Notes: generated from the sequence alone by a model not told the origin. Shown: positions 23,414 through 32,329, counted from the stretch's first letter. The stretch: DNA of 64,000 bases from Thermophagus xiamenensis (GCF_900112795.1 NZ_FONA01000002.1:124001-188000); one strand, 5' to 3'. Made by a program: numbers and translations.

Positions 23414-24002
23414 ACTTAAAAAGACAAAGGCAGAAGTGCACAGGCAGAAGGCAGAAGAAGTGATTAGTCATTAGTCAACTGTCATTAGTGACAAGTGTTG
23501 ATTAACTAATTACTAACTACTAACCACTAATGACTAACCACTAACAATTACTTTTAAGAACCAATATATCAATAAAGTAAGTAAAATTTATACTGATGAA
23601 ACGAGCATGACAATGAGAGATTTTCACAAAAGAGAATGTATAAAATTCTTTGTCATGCGAGTTCCATTAGACCAATGAATTAGATAAATTATATACTAAT
23701 GAAACGAGCATGGCGGCTGTTGCCACAAAAGAACATGTATAAAATAGTCCAAGGCAGAAGTGCACAGGCAGAAGGCAGAAGAAGTGATTAGTTATTAGTT
23801 AACAAGTGGTTAGTGTAAAATAACTAGTAACTAACGACTAACCACTAACGACTGCTTATAAGAGGCAGTATATCAACGAAATAAGTAAATTTTATACGAA
23901 TAAAACGAGCATGACAATGAGAGATTTTCACAAAAGAGAATGTATAAAATTCTTTGTCATGCGAGTTCCATTCGGCCAATGAGTTAAATAAATTATATAC
24001 GA
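23414..24002 (+). repeat. Dispersed composite repeat, copies 3 and 4 in tandem
   Basis: Two successive copies (about 23414-23745 and 23750-24002) of the arrangement seen at 10265-10590: GGCAGAAGTGCACAGGCAGA, GATTAGT/ACTAAC words, TATATCAA, TTTATAC(T/G)(G/A)ATGAAACGAGC, then the AACGAGCATGACAA ... TTGTCATGCGAGTTCCATT hairpin module. The last unit ends in TATATACGA directly followed by ATG of the dehydrogenase gene at 24003; in other copies that ATG is simply part of the repeat (ACGAATGAAACGAG). Confidence 0.75.
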
Positions 24003-25010
24003 ATGAAAGCAATAGGATACAAACAGAATCTTCCCATAGAAGATGTAAAATCTCTGCAAGACATAGAAATAAAGACGCCCAAAGCCGCAGGAAGAGATAT
24101 TTTGGTAGAAGTCAAAGCCATTTCAGTAAATCCGGTGGATTATAAAGTCCGAATTGGGCGTCCCGTGGAGGGGGATGACTGGAATGTCATTGGCTGGGAT
24201 GCTGCCGGCATTGTTAAAGAAGTGGGCGAAAAGGTCACCCTTTTTAAGGTTGGTGATGAGGTATGGTACGCAGGCGACTTGACACGTCAGGGAAGTTATG
24301 CCCAATACCAGCCGGTAGACGAACGTATTGTGGGTGTAAAACCCAAAAGCTTGTCGTTTGCCGAAGCAGCTGCGCTTCCTTTAACCACCCTGACAGCCTG
24401 GGAGATGCTCTTCGACCGCTTACAGGTTGGCAACAACGATGCCGGCAAATCGATTTTAGTTATTGGTGCTGCCGGAGGTGTGGGTTCCATCCTCGTGCAA
24501 TTGGCCAAAAAACTTACTAAACTGAAAATTATCGGTACCGCTTCCCGTCCGGAAACTACCGCCTGGTTAAAAGAATTGGGCGCCGATGCCGTCATCAATC
24601 ACCGAAACAAGCTGAGTGATGAGTTTAAAAAGCACAATTTACCGGAGCCCGAATACGTAGTAAGCTTAAATGCTACGGAACAACACATCAGTGAAATAAT
24701 TAAATTGATTAAACCACAAGGCAGATTCGGCTTTATAGATGACCCCACATCATTAAATGTCATGCCGTTTAAAGTGAAAGCCGTTTCAACACACATCGAG
24801 CTAATGTTCACTCGCTCCATGTTCCAGACAGAGGATATGATTGAGCAGCACAACATTTTAAACAAGGTTGCCGAATTAATCGACCATGGAATCATTCGTA
24901 CCACTTTGGGCGAAAATTTCGGAACCATCAACGCCGAAAACTTACGTAAAGCGCATGCTTTCATGGAGACCGGGAAAGCCAAAGGAAAAATTGTACTGGA
25001 AGGATTTTAA
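24003..25010 (+). CDS. Zinc-independent quinone oxidoreductase / alcohol dehydrogenase-like (MDR family)
   Basis: 335 aa of the medium-chain dehydrogenase superfamily: GroES-like N-terminal part (VEVKAISVNPVDYKVR, GWDAAGIVKEVG), then a Rossmann domain with VIGAAGGVGSILVQLAKKL (about 150-168) that should bind NADPH. The structural-zinc cysteines are absent, which fits the zinc-independent quinone oxidoreductase branch (ZADH1/YhdH-like). Substrate unknown. The start codon lies at the very end of a dispersed repeat, so its leader and probably its promoter are repeat-derived. Four bases separate it from the next gene; the two are likely cotranscribed. Confidence 0.88.
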   Translation: MKAIGYKQNLPIEDVKSLQDIEIKTPKAAGRDILVEVKAISVNPVDYKVRIGRPVEGDDWNVIGWDAAGIVKEVGEKVTLFKVGDEVWYAGDLTRQGSYAQYQPVDERIVGVKPKSLSFAEAAALPLTTLTAWEMLFDRLQVGNNDAGKSILVIGAAGGVGSILVQLAKKLTKLKIIGTASRPETTAWLKELGADAVINHRNKLSDEFKKHNLPEPEYVVSLNATEQHISEIIKLIKPQGRFGFIDDPTSLNVMPFKVKAVSTHIELMFTRSMFQTEDMIEQHNILNKVAELIDHGIIRTTLGENFGTINAENLRKAHAFMETGKAKGKIVLEGF

Positions 25011-25014
25011 CAGA

Positions 25015-25680
25015 ATGATGAAAGTAATTATAACGGGCTCAACAGGAATGGTAGGACAAGGTGTCCTTCTCGAATGCTTAGAGTCGCCCAAGGTCGAAAA
25101 AATTTTGGTTATCAACAGGCGCCATTTATCAATTAAACATCCCAAATTAACAGAAGTCATTCACAACGATTTTTTTGATTTCAGTGCCATCAAAGACCAT
25201 TTAAAAGGATATGATGCCTGCTTTCATTGCATGGGAGTTTCATCCTTAGGCATGAAAGAGAATGAATATCATCGTTATACCTATGATATTACGGAAGCCC
25301 TGGCCAAAACGCTGTTCCTGATTAATCCGCAGATGGTATTCAATTATGTTTCGGGGAAAGGGACCGACCGCACCGAAAAAGGAAAAGTGATGTGGGCGCG
25401 CGTGAAAGGTAAAACGGAAAACTTAATCCTCAACATGGGTTTTAAAGATGCCTATATGTTTCGTTTACAAATGGTAATTCCTAAAAAAGGCGTCAAATCC
25501 AAAACCACCTGGGTAAATACCATTTATGCTCTTATGCGTCCTTTTTACCCGCTTTTGGAAAAAAATAAAAACAACACCACCAGTGTCAAGGTGGGGCAAG
25601 CCATGATTAACAGTGTTCTGACAGGTAGTTTTACTAAAATTTTAGATAATCATCTGGTCAATGAACTGGCCATTGATTGA
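25015..25680 (+). CDS. NAD(P)-binding atypical SDR / epimerase-like protein
   Basis: 221 aa from ATG 25015 (a second ATG follows at 25018). Upstream codons in this frame run into the previous gene and do not look like protein, and the Rossmann start MMKVIITGSTGMVGQG fits ATG 25015. GSTGMVGQG is the dinucleotide-binding loop; CFHCMGVSS and FNYVSGKGTD take the places of the family's second and third motifs. A typical YxxxK pair is not obvious, as in other atypical SDRs of the NmrA/YwnB sort. Substrate unknown. Second gene of a two-gene unit with the MDR dehydrogenase. Confidence 0.82.
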   Translation: MMKVIITGSTGMVGQGVLLECLESPKVEKILVINRRHLSIKHPKLTEVIHNDFFDFSAIKDHLKGYDACFHCMGVSSLGMKENEYHRYTYDITEALAKTLFLINPQMVFNYVSGKGTDRTEKGKVMWARVKGKTENLILNMGFKDAYMFRLQMVIPKKGVKSKTTWVNTIYALMRPFYPLLEKNKNNTTSVKVGQAMINSVLTGSFTKILDNHLVNELAID

Positions 25681-26125
25681 TTGGAATTCATCCTGAAAGG
25701 TGGATGATAACCAAATTGACATCCGGACAATGGTTAAGTTTTTTTTAAGTCATTAAAGCGAGCATAACGCCTTCCATCAAAAGAAGAATAGTTGTTAGGT
25801 TATAGAATATAGTAGATAGAAATAGGTAGTTTGAGTACATGTGTTGACTTCCGGCCTCTGACCTCTTGCTTCTATTTAACAGAAAAGTGAAAAGCTTTTT
25901 AATCCGAATTATGCATTAGAACTTCGTCATGAGAATTAAAAGTGCAATCAATCAGGAACTTGTTGAAATGAGACATAGCATCGCTATGGTGAATTGAGAT
26001 AAATTAGCTTGCGACTTGATTGGCAGCAATTTTAATTCGTAATAGATTTTCTAATACATTTTTCGGGTTTAATCCGGAAAACAAAAAACCAATCTCAATC
26101 AGTCATTAATTAAAAATTATCAGAC
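25681..26125. repeat. Gap with a worn copy of the dispersed repeat (25750-25870)
   Basis: AAAGCGAGCATAACGCCTTCC, GTTGTTAGGTTATAG and GACTTCCGGCCTCTGACCTC echo the AACGAGCATG, GTTAGT and CTTCTGCCTTCTG modules of the clean copies in the same order, but with many changes. The rest of the gap shows nothing I recognise. Confidence 0.45.
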
Positions 26126-26938
26126 ATGCAAAAAACCATATTTATTACCGGGGCTTCATCAGGATTAGGAAAAGCGTCAGCCAAACTTTTTGCACAAAAG
26201 GGGTGGAATGTCATCGCAACCATGCGTAAACCGGAAAAAGAAACAGAACTAACGGAAATAGAAAACATTACCCTGCTTCCGTTAGATGTCACAAACGTCG
26301 AACAAATAAAAACCACCACCCGGAAGGCACTTGCACTTTCCGGGATAGATGTGGTCTTCAACAATGCGGGATACGGATTAGCCGGACCCTTTGAAGGTGC
26401 AACGGATGCACAAATTGTCAACCAAATAAACACCAATCTGTTGGGAGTAATGCGCGTGATGCAATCTTTTTTACCGCATTTCCGGGAAAACAAATCCGGC
26501 ATTTTTATTACCACCACCTCTATTGGCGGATTGGTGACCTTGCCTTTTAATTCGGTTTATCACGCCACCAAATGGGCGCTGGAAGGTTTTAGTGAAAGTC
26601 TGGCCTTTGAGCTTAAAGATTTTGGCATTACTGTTAAAACGGTGTCACCGGGCGGAATTACCACCGACTTTTCGGGGCGTTCATTGGTGTTAACACAACA
26701 TGATGCCTACGACCAACAAATAAATAAAGTATTGTCGGTATTTATGGACCCGCAAAGATCCAAGAACTACTCAACCGCAGAACAGATTGCTGAGGTGGTT
26801 TTCGAAGCAGCCACCGACGGAAAATCAACTTTAAGATATGTGGCCGGTGCCGATGCCAAAGAGATGTATGTCCAAAGACTCGAAGTTGGGGATGAAGCTT
26901 TCAGACATAATGTTGCAGAGCTTTTTATGGGAAAATAA
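26126..26938 (+). CDS. Short-chain dehydrogenase/reductase
   Basis: 270 aa classical SDR: FITGASSGLGKA cofactor loop, NNAGYGLAG, and the catalytic YHATK with Tyr145 and Lys149, preceded by a Ser of the triad in TTTSIGG. The Arg after the first β-α unit (ATMRKPE) favours NADPH. Substrate unknown. Third oxidoreductase in a row on this strand, but 445 bases from the previous gene, so it has its own promoter. Confidence 0.92.
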   Translation: MQKTIFITGASSGLGKASAKLFAQKGWNVIATMRKPEKETELTEIENITLLPLDVTNVEQIKTTTRKALALSGIDVVFNNAGYGLAGPFEGATDAQIVNQINTNLLGVMRVMQSFLPHFRENKSGIFITTTSIGGLVTLPFNSVYHATKWALEGFSESLAFELKDFGITVKTVSPGGITTDFSGRSLVLTQHDAYDQQINKVLSVFMDPQRSKNYSTAEQIAEVVFEAATDGKSTLRYVAGADAKEMYVQRLEVGDEAFRHNVAELFMGK

Positions 26939-27094
26939 ACAAACTATTAGTATACTCTACAACTTGAAAATGCAAAAACTCAGTGGAACTCTATGAAAAT
27001 ACTTGTAAGAAATTATTTCACAAAGTTCCACCGGGCATTTTCTATCGCTACACAGAATACTAAAAAGTAAAACTCAGACTTTTTAAATCTATTC

Positions 27095-27943
27095 TTAATG
27101 CTTCCAATTTACCAATCCGGTTTTTTCGTAGGAAATATAGAATTTATCGGGGGAAGAATATCTAAAATATTCTTTTTCGTTAACTCCTTCCTGACCGCAG
27201 AATGTCTCTGTCTTTAATCCTATAAACTTATTTTTATGCATATTGGTTATACCCGACACAAAAAAACGATGTATTAGACTCTGTTCGGGACCGTCACCCA
27301 TACGGTAAACCAATCTATTCTCAAAAACAACCGGACTGTTGTCAATAGTGAATTTTATCGTACTCACCTCTTTACGTTTGGGAAAAAGTAATAAATCACA
27401 ATCGCGAATGCGAGAATCATAAATTGAAAATTCGGATATCTTTTTGGATGTTTGTGCCGGAATACAAATAATCTGCTTTTCAATAATAGAAACCGAATTA
27501 CTTTTCGAAGCTGCCATGGCAGTAGCAACTTGCGAAGATAGAGTTCCACTTAAAAGCCAACCGGTATAATCCATCCCCGTCAAACTTTTTGATGCTAAGG
27601 CACCTTTAGTGCTGCTCACGGAAGTCCCGGACGTAAAAGAAAACACTCGCTGCTGATAATAATCGTATGCCCTGCCGTTTAAAACAAAAAAACTCTTTCC
27701 CAAATCCAAATAAAGCATTTGCTCGGTTTTATTTACAACCCTAAAGCTCATATCACCATACTCATCCCAAAAATCATAAGAAATTCTACAGTTTTCATCC
27801 TCATACACCAAAGCATTGGTTTGCTTAATGATGTCCTCAGTCGTTGGCTCGGCTTCAAAAACCTGATAATAAACCGGTGAACAAGAGGTAAAAAGAAAAA
27901 ACACAAAAAGAGAAAAAACAACCATTTCTTTCATAACAACCAT
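27095..27943 (-). CDS. Hypothetical lipoprotein
   Basis: 282 aa at most; the real start may be the fourth codon (MKEMVVFSLFVFFLFTSC). The lipobox FTSC predicts a lipid-anchored Cys at about residue 21. The mature part is β-rich with no domain I recognise; it resembles conserved Bacteroidota lipoproteins of unknown function (RVVNKTEQMLYLDLGKSFFV, then a Ser/Thr-rich linker). An upstream TACATTTG box and the inverted repeat TGCAA-N5-TTGCA (28010-28024) suggest a regulated promoter. Confidence 0.75.
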   Translation of the reverse strand: MVVMKEMVVFSLFVFFLFTSCSPVYYQVFEAEPTTEDIIKQTNALVYEDENCRISYDFWDEYGDMSFRVVNKTEQMLYLDLGKSFFVLNGRAYDYYQQRVFSFTSGTSVSSTKGALASKSLTGMDYTGWLLSGTLSSQVATAMAASKSNSVSIIEKQIICIPAQTSKKISEFSIYDSRIRDCDLLLFPKRKEVSTIKFTIDNSPVVFENRLVYRMGDGPEQSLIHRFFVSGITNMHKNKFIGLKTETFCGQEGVNEKEYFRYSSPDKFYISYEKTGLVNWKH

Positions 27944-28009
27944 TTTATTTATTCTTTTCTTTAAAAAAGTAATTATTCAAATTATTTTCTCAAATGTAAC
28001 AAAGTCGAG

Positions 28010-28024
28010 TGCAACCAACTTGCA
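28010..28024 (-). promoter_or_regulatory. Inverted repeat TGCAA-N5-TTGCA upstream of the lipoprotein gene
   Basis: TGCAA CCAAC TTGCA, 34 bases from its far end to the end of a TACATTTG box on the minus strand. The same element with the same spacing to a TTTG box occurs at 41141-41155 before an unrelated hypothetical gene. Candidate operator. Confidence 0.4.
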
Positions 28025-28282
28025 TTCAAAAATCTTATCTTTGGGAATTGTGGTAATAAAACCTCACAGGTAACGAGATATTCCCCTCTAATTGACATGA
28101 TATGTTGATATGAATAACAACATCCAATAAATTCCGAAATAACTTCATCTTACAAACCGATAATTTATGATAGAACCCGGACAAATCGTAAAAAATCTGA
28201 TATCATCCGAGCCGGTAACCATAACGAAAATACAGTTAGACAAGATGTTTTTGCTCACCCATCCCGCATAAATAGTCAAACG

Positions 28283-28660
28283 TTAATTAAGTTTTCCCGT
28301 TTTTATTACTGCACCATCAATACCCAACAAAACATAATTTGCCTGATTCTTTATCCCTTTAACAAAAAGAAAATCATTTACCGGATTAGGATAAACAATA
28401 CAGTTTTCAGTTGATTCCATAATATTCTTTTTACGATATTAAGGTTGCATCGGAATCACACCGCTGTTTTGCATCAGGTACGATAGCTCCAATAATATTC
28501 CCACGGATAGGGTTGCCAAAAAAGTCTTTTGTCATCTTTAATCCACCGAATTTAATACCATAGCTTGTGGTATCGGATTCCAGCTTTGGGATTTCCATAC
28601 CCTGGTAAATCAGCTCAGTATTTAAAACCAAATTTGGATATTCCTGCCAAAGAATAGCTC
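28283..28660 (-). pseudogene. Broken T9SS-secreted protein gene (C-terminal remnant)
   Basis: Two pieces on the minus strand in different frames. The upstream piece (about 28660-28431) reads LVLNTELIYQGMEIPKLE ... QRCDSDATLIS and stops; the downstream piece (28420-28283) contains CIVYPNPVNDFLFVKG and LLGIDGAVIKTGKL, the start and body of a type A T9SS sorting domain. The expected N-terminal part is missing and the frames do not join. I infer the decayed tail of a secreted enzyme. It points away from the endoglucanase next door, which carries a similar tail. Confidence 0.6.
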
Positions 28661-28680
28661 ATCCTATCCGCACGTTGAGC

Positions 28681-28835
28681 GCTCCTGCTGACTATCGTAC
28701 TCTCCTGCCGCTCTTTCACACCTTCCTGCCGCATATTTACACCTTCCTGCCAGGGTATGGGTCGTCCTGCCGAGGTTTTACCACTTCCTGCCAGAATACG
28801 GCCCTCTCCTGGCAATGGTTAACACTACGCTGGCG
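28681..28835 (+). repeat. Phased short repeat, TCCTGCC every 20-21 bases
   Basis: TCCTGCC or close variants at 28683, 28703, 28724, 28745, 28765, 28786 and 28807, with a further worn unit near 28828. The mean spacing is about 20.7 bases, close to two turns of B-DNA. The opposite strand stays open as a short frame with repeated RQEGV words, which I take to be a by-product. Confidence 0.65.
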
Positions 28836-29038
28836 GGCAGGAAGCCATAAAAACTTGCCGGCGCCCTGTCCAAAACCGGCAGAATCCCCAAACATCTGCT
28901 TGCGACAGCAACAGAAACGACAGGAGGAATGCTATCACCACAGCGATAATGCCAGACCGGCCATTTACAATATCATTTGAGTAAATTCCGAAAATAAACT
29001 ATCTTAGTGTACAGCAAACACATCAAATCCATTTATTT

Positions 29039-30769
29039 ATGACACGGTCGACATTAACAATACTCTTATTTTGGGGTTTAGCAACCCTAAGCTTATCTCA
29101 GAGTTCTTCAGCCTTTGAGATCAACCAACGTCTGGGACGGGGAATCAACATGGGAAATGCGTTTGAAGCTCCAAGTGAAGAAGCATGGGGCAATCCCTGG
29201 AAACCTGAATATTTTGAAATCATGGCAGAATTGGGTTTCCAGCACGTCCGCTTGCCTGTTCGTTGGGAACCCGAAGAACGTAGCATGTCAGAAGCCCCTT
29301 ATACCATATCAGCCGATTTTCTGGAAAGAATAAAGGCTGTGGTTGACAAAGCACTGGCAGAGGGATTAATGATTATCATTAACATGCACCACCACGAAGC
29401 GCTATATGCCGACCCTGAGGGGGAAAAAGCACGGTTTCTGGCGCAATGGGCACAAATTGCCGAATATTTCAAAAATTATCCGGATGACCTTCTCTTTGAG
29501 GTTCTGAACGAGCCGCATGGCAGTTTAACACCCCAATTATGGAATACTTATTTTGCCGAGGCACTTGAGGTGATTCGCCAAACCAATCCTGATCGAACGG
29601 TTTTAATGGGATTGGCCAATTACGGTGGCCTGGCCGGATTACCCGACCTTCAACTTCCGGATGACGACAACCTCATATTGACGGTTCATTATTACAACCC
29701 GTTTCAGTTTACACACCAGGGTGCTGAATGGGCCGGCGAGGAAGCTCAAAACTGGCTGGGCACACAATGGTTCGACACAGAAGCAGAACGGGAAACCGTA
29801 AGGAATGAGTTTCAGCCATTGCTCAACTTTTCCCAAACCCATAATATTCCTGTACACATTGGTGAGTTTGGTGCCTACAGCAAGGCCGACATGGCATCAC
29901 GCGCACGCTGGACCACCTTCCTGGCCCGATGGTTTGAGCAGCAAGTATTTAGCTGGGCTTACTGGGAATTCAGCGCCGGCTTTGGGATCTATAACCCAGA
30001 TACGGAAGAGTTTTATCAGCCGTTGGTCGATGCATTACTGAATAATACTATGCCTGAGCCAACTCCGGTTGATTATCTCAGTGTGTATGAGTCCAACTTC
30101 ACCGAAGATGCAGACGGGTGGAGTTTTTATACGCAAGGGGGGGCCAACGGTAATATGTTTCATGAAGATCAGTCATTAATCATCGAAACGGAAGTTACCG
30201 GTACCGAAGCATGGCATGCCCAGGCAGTTAAAACAGGAATAAATCTGGAGCAAGGGGCGATGTACCGTCTATCCATCCTTGCCCAAGCCGATAATTCCAT
30301 TAATATTCCGGTCTATGTGGGGAAAGCCTCCTCGCCCTGGACTTCATACAGCGGCACCTTTCAACTGGCCCTGAACGACACCCCTACTCTGACCTCCTTT
30401 TCCTTCAGCATGCAAGAGCCGTCCGATGCCAACAGCAGAATAGTGCTGGATGTTGGCCTTGTAAATGCACGGATAGAACTAAAACAGATAAAGCTGGAAA
30501 AAATATCCATAGATGTGGCCGTTCATTCGCCACCTGAAGTCAATATTAAATTATATCCAAATCCTGTTCAGAATGTCCTCTATTTTGTATCTGAAAACCC
30601 TGTAGATAACGTGAAGATATTAGATATCACGGGACGGACTCTTTTACAAAAATCGTTTTATTCCCCGCAAGGGCAGTTGAGTATTGCCCAATTATCACAT
30701 GGATACTACCTGACGGTTATAACTTTAGAAAACGGACGAACGCTTCATCAAAAAATCTTTGTTTTATAA
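29039..30769 (+). CDS. Secreted GH5 endoglucanase with carbohydrate-binding module and T9SS sorting domain
   Basis: 576 aa. Signal peptide (about 1-25, ending SSSAF); GH5 cellulase barrel at about 27-335 with FQHVRLPVRW, NMHHHEALY, the acid/base Glu158 in VLNEPHGSL and the nucleophile Glu276 in HIGEFGAYS; a β-sandwich region of the CBM4/9 kind at about 350-490; and a C-terminal type A T9SS tail (KLYPNPVQNVLYF to KIFVL). Expected to cut β-1,4-glucan chains outside the cell or on its surface. It stands alone, not in a PUL, beside a broken T9SS gene and a phased repeat, so it may have arrived by transfer. Catalytic residues are intact. Confidence 0.93.
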   Translation: MTRSTLTILLFWGLATLSLSQSSSAFEINQRLGRGINMGNAFEAPSEEAWGNPWKPEYFEIMAELGFQHVRLPVRWEPEERSMSEAPYTISADFLERIKAVVDKALAEGLMIIINMHHHEALYADPEGEKARFLAQWAQIAEYFKNYPDDLLFEVLNEPHGSLTPQLWNTYFAEALEVIRQTNPDRTVLMGLANYGGLAGLPDLQLPDDDNLILTVHYYNPFQFTHQGAEWAGEEAQNWLGTQWFDTEAERETVRNEFQPLLNFSQTHNIPVHIGEFGAYSKADMASRARWTTFLARWFEQQVFSWAYWEFSAGFGIYNPDTEEFYQPLVDALLNNTMPEPTPVDYLSVYESNFTEDADGWSFYTQGGANGNMFHEDQSLIIETEVTGTEAWHAQAVKTGINLEQGAMYRLSILAQADNSINIPVYVGKASSPWTSYSGTFQLALNDTPTLTSFSFSMQEPSDANSRIVLDVGLVNARIELKQIKLEKISIDVAVHSPPEVNIKLYPNPVQNVLYFVSENPVDNVKILDITGRTLLQKSFYSPQGQLSIAQLSHGYYLTVITLENGRTLHQKIFVL

Positions 30770-30974
30770 CCCAGCATTTTTAATTCCTCTCTCCCACATT
30801 TCGAACATCATTACCAGGCATACATTGTCATACATAAATCAACCATCAATCGATTCAAAGAACATTGATAGATAAAATGCAGTATTATTAACACTTAAAA
30901 AAAGCTACAACCTTTAGAAATAAAAAATCACGCACTAAAAAAATAAATGCCAAAGTCCACCACTTTAGCTAAAA

Positions 30975-31502
30975 TTACCAACAGACGCTAATATTTAGGT
31001 CAAGCAACTCCAATGCTTTTTTCATTATCATTTCACCCGATAGAAGCTTCCCGGTAAAATGAACCAACACCCCCGATGAAGGGTAAGATAAATAGAAATA
31101 CCATCGTCCCTGATAAGGCGATGTTTTGGTTGAGAGATAAAATATGTCCATGTGATCATAAAAACGTACCTTTTGCACCTCACTAATAACTGAATACAGG
31201 ACAGAATAGTTATCCAGAAAAGAGACATTCCTCTCCTTCAGAGTTAACAAAAAACGAAATTTTACCCGGTTGTTATTCGGATCGATCTTCTTACCCATAA
31301 AAACCCCACCCGAATAGCTTTTCAGAAGAGGTTGCTTACATTTTTCACAGCGCCAGGCAACATAGTAAGGCAACCCTTTAAAATAACTTTGCTGACAAAG
31401 CTCTTCCTGTGTTAAGGTAATTACAGAATCAAAGGCATTGCAGTAAGGACAAACATCCGGTCGAGTTTCCGATGCATAATAACCATTTTTTCCCATGTTC
31501 AA
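30975..31502 (-). CDS. Hypothetical protein with zinc-ribbon-like CxxC pairs
   Basis: 175 aa (start ATG 31502, or ATG 31496 two codons later). DVCPYCNAF near residue 18 and RCEKCKQPLL near residue 51 form two CxxC pairs, likely a zinc ribbon; the remaining 110 residues are α/β and unrecognised. It follows the CRISPR operon on the same strand but after a 235-base gap and a gene remnant. I cannot assign a function; a part in the CRISPR locus is possible but unsupported. Confidence 0.6.
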   Translation of the reverse strand: MNMGKNGYYASETRPDVCPYCNAFDSVITLTQEELCQQSYFKGLPYYVAWRCEKCKQPLLKSYSGGVFMGKKIDPNNNRVKFRFLLTLKERNVSFLDNYSVLYSVISEVQKVRFYDHMDIFYLSTKTSPYQGRWYFYLSYPSSGVLVHFTGKLLSGEMIMKKALELLDLNISVCW

Positions 31503-31736
31503 TACTCTTTTTCAATAAAGGAAACGTTTTTCGCTGCAACAGATTTGCATCGGTTAAAATAAATGTTTCCCAACTAATAGTTTAGTATTTACATAATGTT
31601 TCACTACATTACGTGACCCGGATAACTCATCGGTAGTTAAATTAATTATTTATTTACTGAAAAACAAATAAATAAAACTATTCCTTATTAGCTGGCAACT
31701 TTTAATTATCATAACTTATCTTTTCCACCAATATCT

Positions 31737-31934
31737 TTATAAAGGCTCAATCTTAAAGGCTGCCCATCCCCATGATTTCTTTTTTTTATCGAAAGCCCTT
31801 ACTGCAAGTCCTTTTATGTTCATTTTGGGCTTCAACTGATAACGACGAATTAAATTCTCGGATATAAAGACTTTGTCAACAAATCCAATGGCGAGATTTG
31901 GATGCCTTTCCAGTTCGCCTTCAAAAAACTGCCC
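31737..31934 (-). pseudogene. Remnant of an OB-fold/cold-shock-like C-terminal domain
   Basis: A 65-codon open stretch bounded upstream by a stop (TAG at 31937-31935), with no plausible start, ending at TAA 31739-31737. It reads FFEGELERHPNLAIGFVDKV, later LKPKMNIKGLAVRAFDKKKK and WGWAAFKIEPL, a pattern I associate with small β-barrel domains at the C-terminus of conflict-system proteins (DUF7017-like); that link is from memory and uncertain. It starts 12 bases after the last gene of the CRISPR operon, in another frame, and probably marks a gene cut short by deletion. Confidence 0.45.
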
Positions 31935-31945
31935 CTAAAATGGTT

Positions 31946-32320
31946 TTAACCAATTTTCGGATAAGGCCGAAACTGCACAAAACCAAAGCGGGTGACTTTA
32001 TCTCCGTTGGCATCGTAGGTAACCTGACGATGGGTGGTGGCAACCACGCAGGTGATTTGTCGCTGCTGCAGAAGGGTTGCCAAAACAAAACAAAAAGTAT
32101 GTTCCCCCATCAGGTGAATGGCATGAGGCCCCTCTTCCCTTTTGATTAAATCATCAATGCGGCCGAGATATTCCGTGGCCAGTTGTCGGACACCCTCATC
32201 ATCCATCCCGGGATCAATTGTCGGAAAAGGAAGATCAATGATTTTCCCCCATTGTTTGGCTGCCGATAGTTGTTGGTCTCCCCATCCCGAAGAGGGATGA
32301 TTACTCAAATTAATCAACAT
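31946..32320 (-). CDS. Small CRISPR-associated protein, possible cyclic-oligoadenylate regulator
   Basis: 124 aa. Begins MLINLSNHPSSGW and contains PFPTIDPGMDDE, HLMGEHTFCFVLATLL and CVVATTHRQV; predicted α/β, Rossmann-like. I have seen similar short proteins beside type III CRISPR loci but cannot name the family with certainty; it is not a clear Csx3, Csx16 or DUF1874 ring nuclease. It is the last gene of the csm operon, 9 bases after the CARF nuclease. Position suggests it modulates cyclic oligoadenylate signalling (inference). A conserved His/Thr set (HPSS, TTHR) might form an active site. Confidence 0.65.
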   Translation of the reverse strand: MLINLSNHPSSGWGDQQLSAAKQWGKIIDLPFPTIDPGMDDEGVRQLATEYLGRIDDLIKREEGPHAIHLMGEHTFCFVLATLLQQRQITCVVATTHRQVTYDANGDKVTRFGFVQFRPYPKIG

Positions 32321-32329
32321 ATAATGCTA

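Noticed and set aside
24886-25014. Upstream extension of the epimerase-like gene
   Set aside because: It would overlap the preceding dehydrogenase gene by 125 bases, and the Rossmann start MMKVIITGSTG at 25015 is the expected N-terminus.
28615-28815. Short minus-strand frame with RQEGV repeats
   Set aside because: Produced by the 20-21 bp phased repeat; the unequal spacing (20 and 21) breaks a stable peptide repeat and there is no start region.
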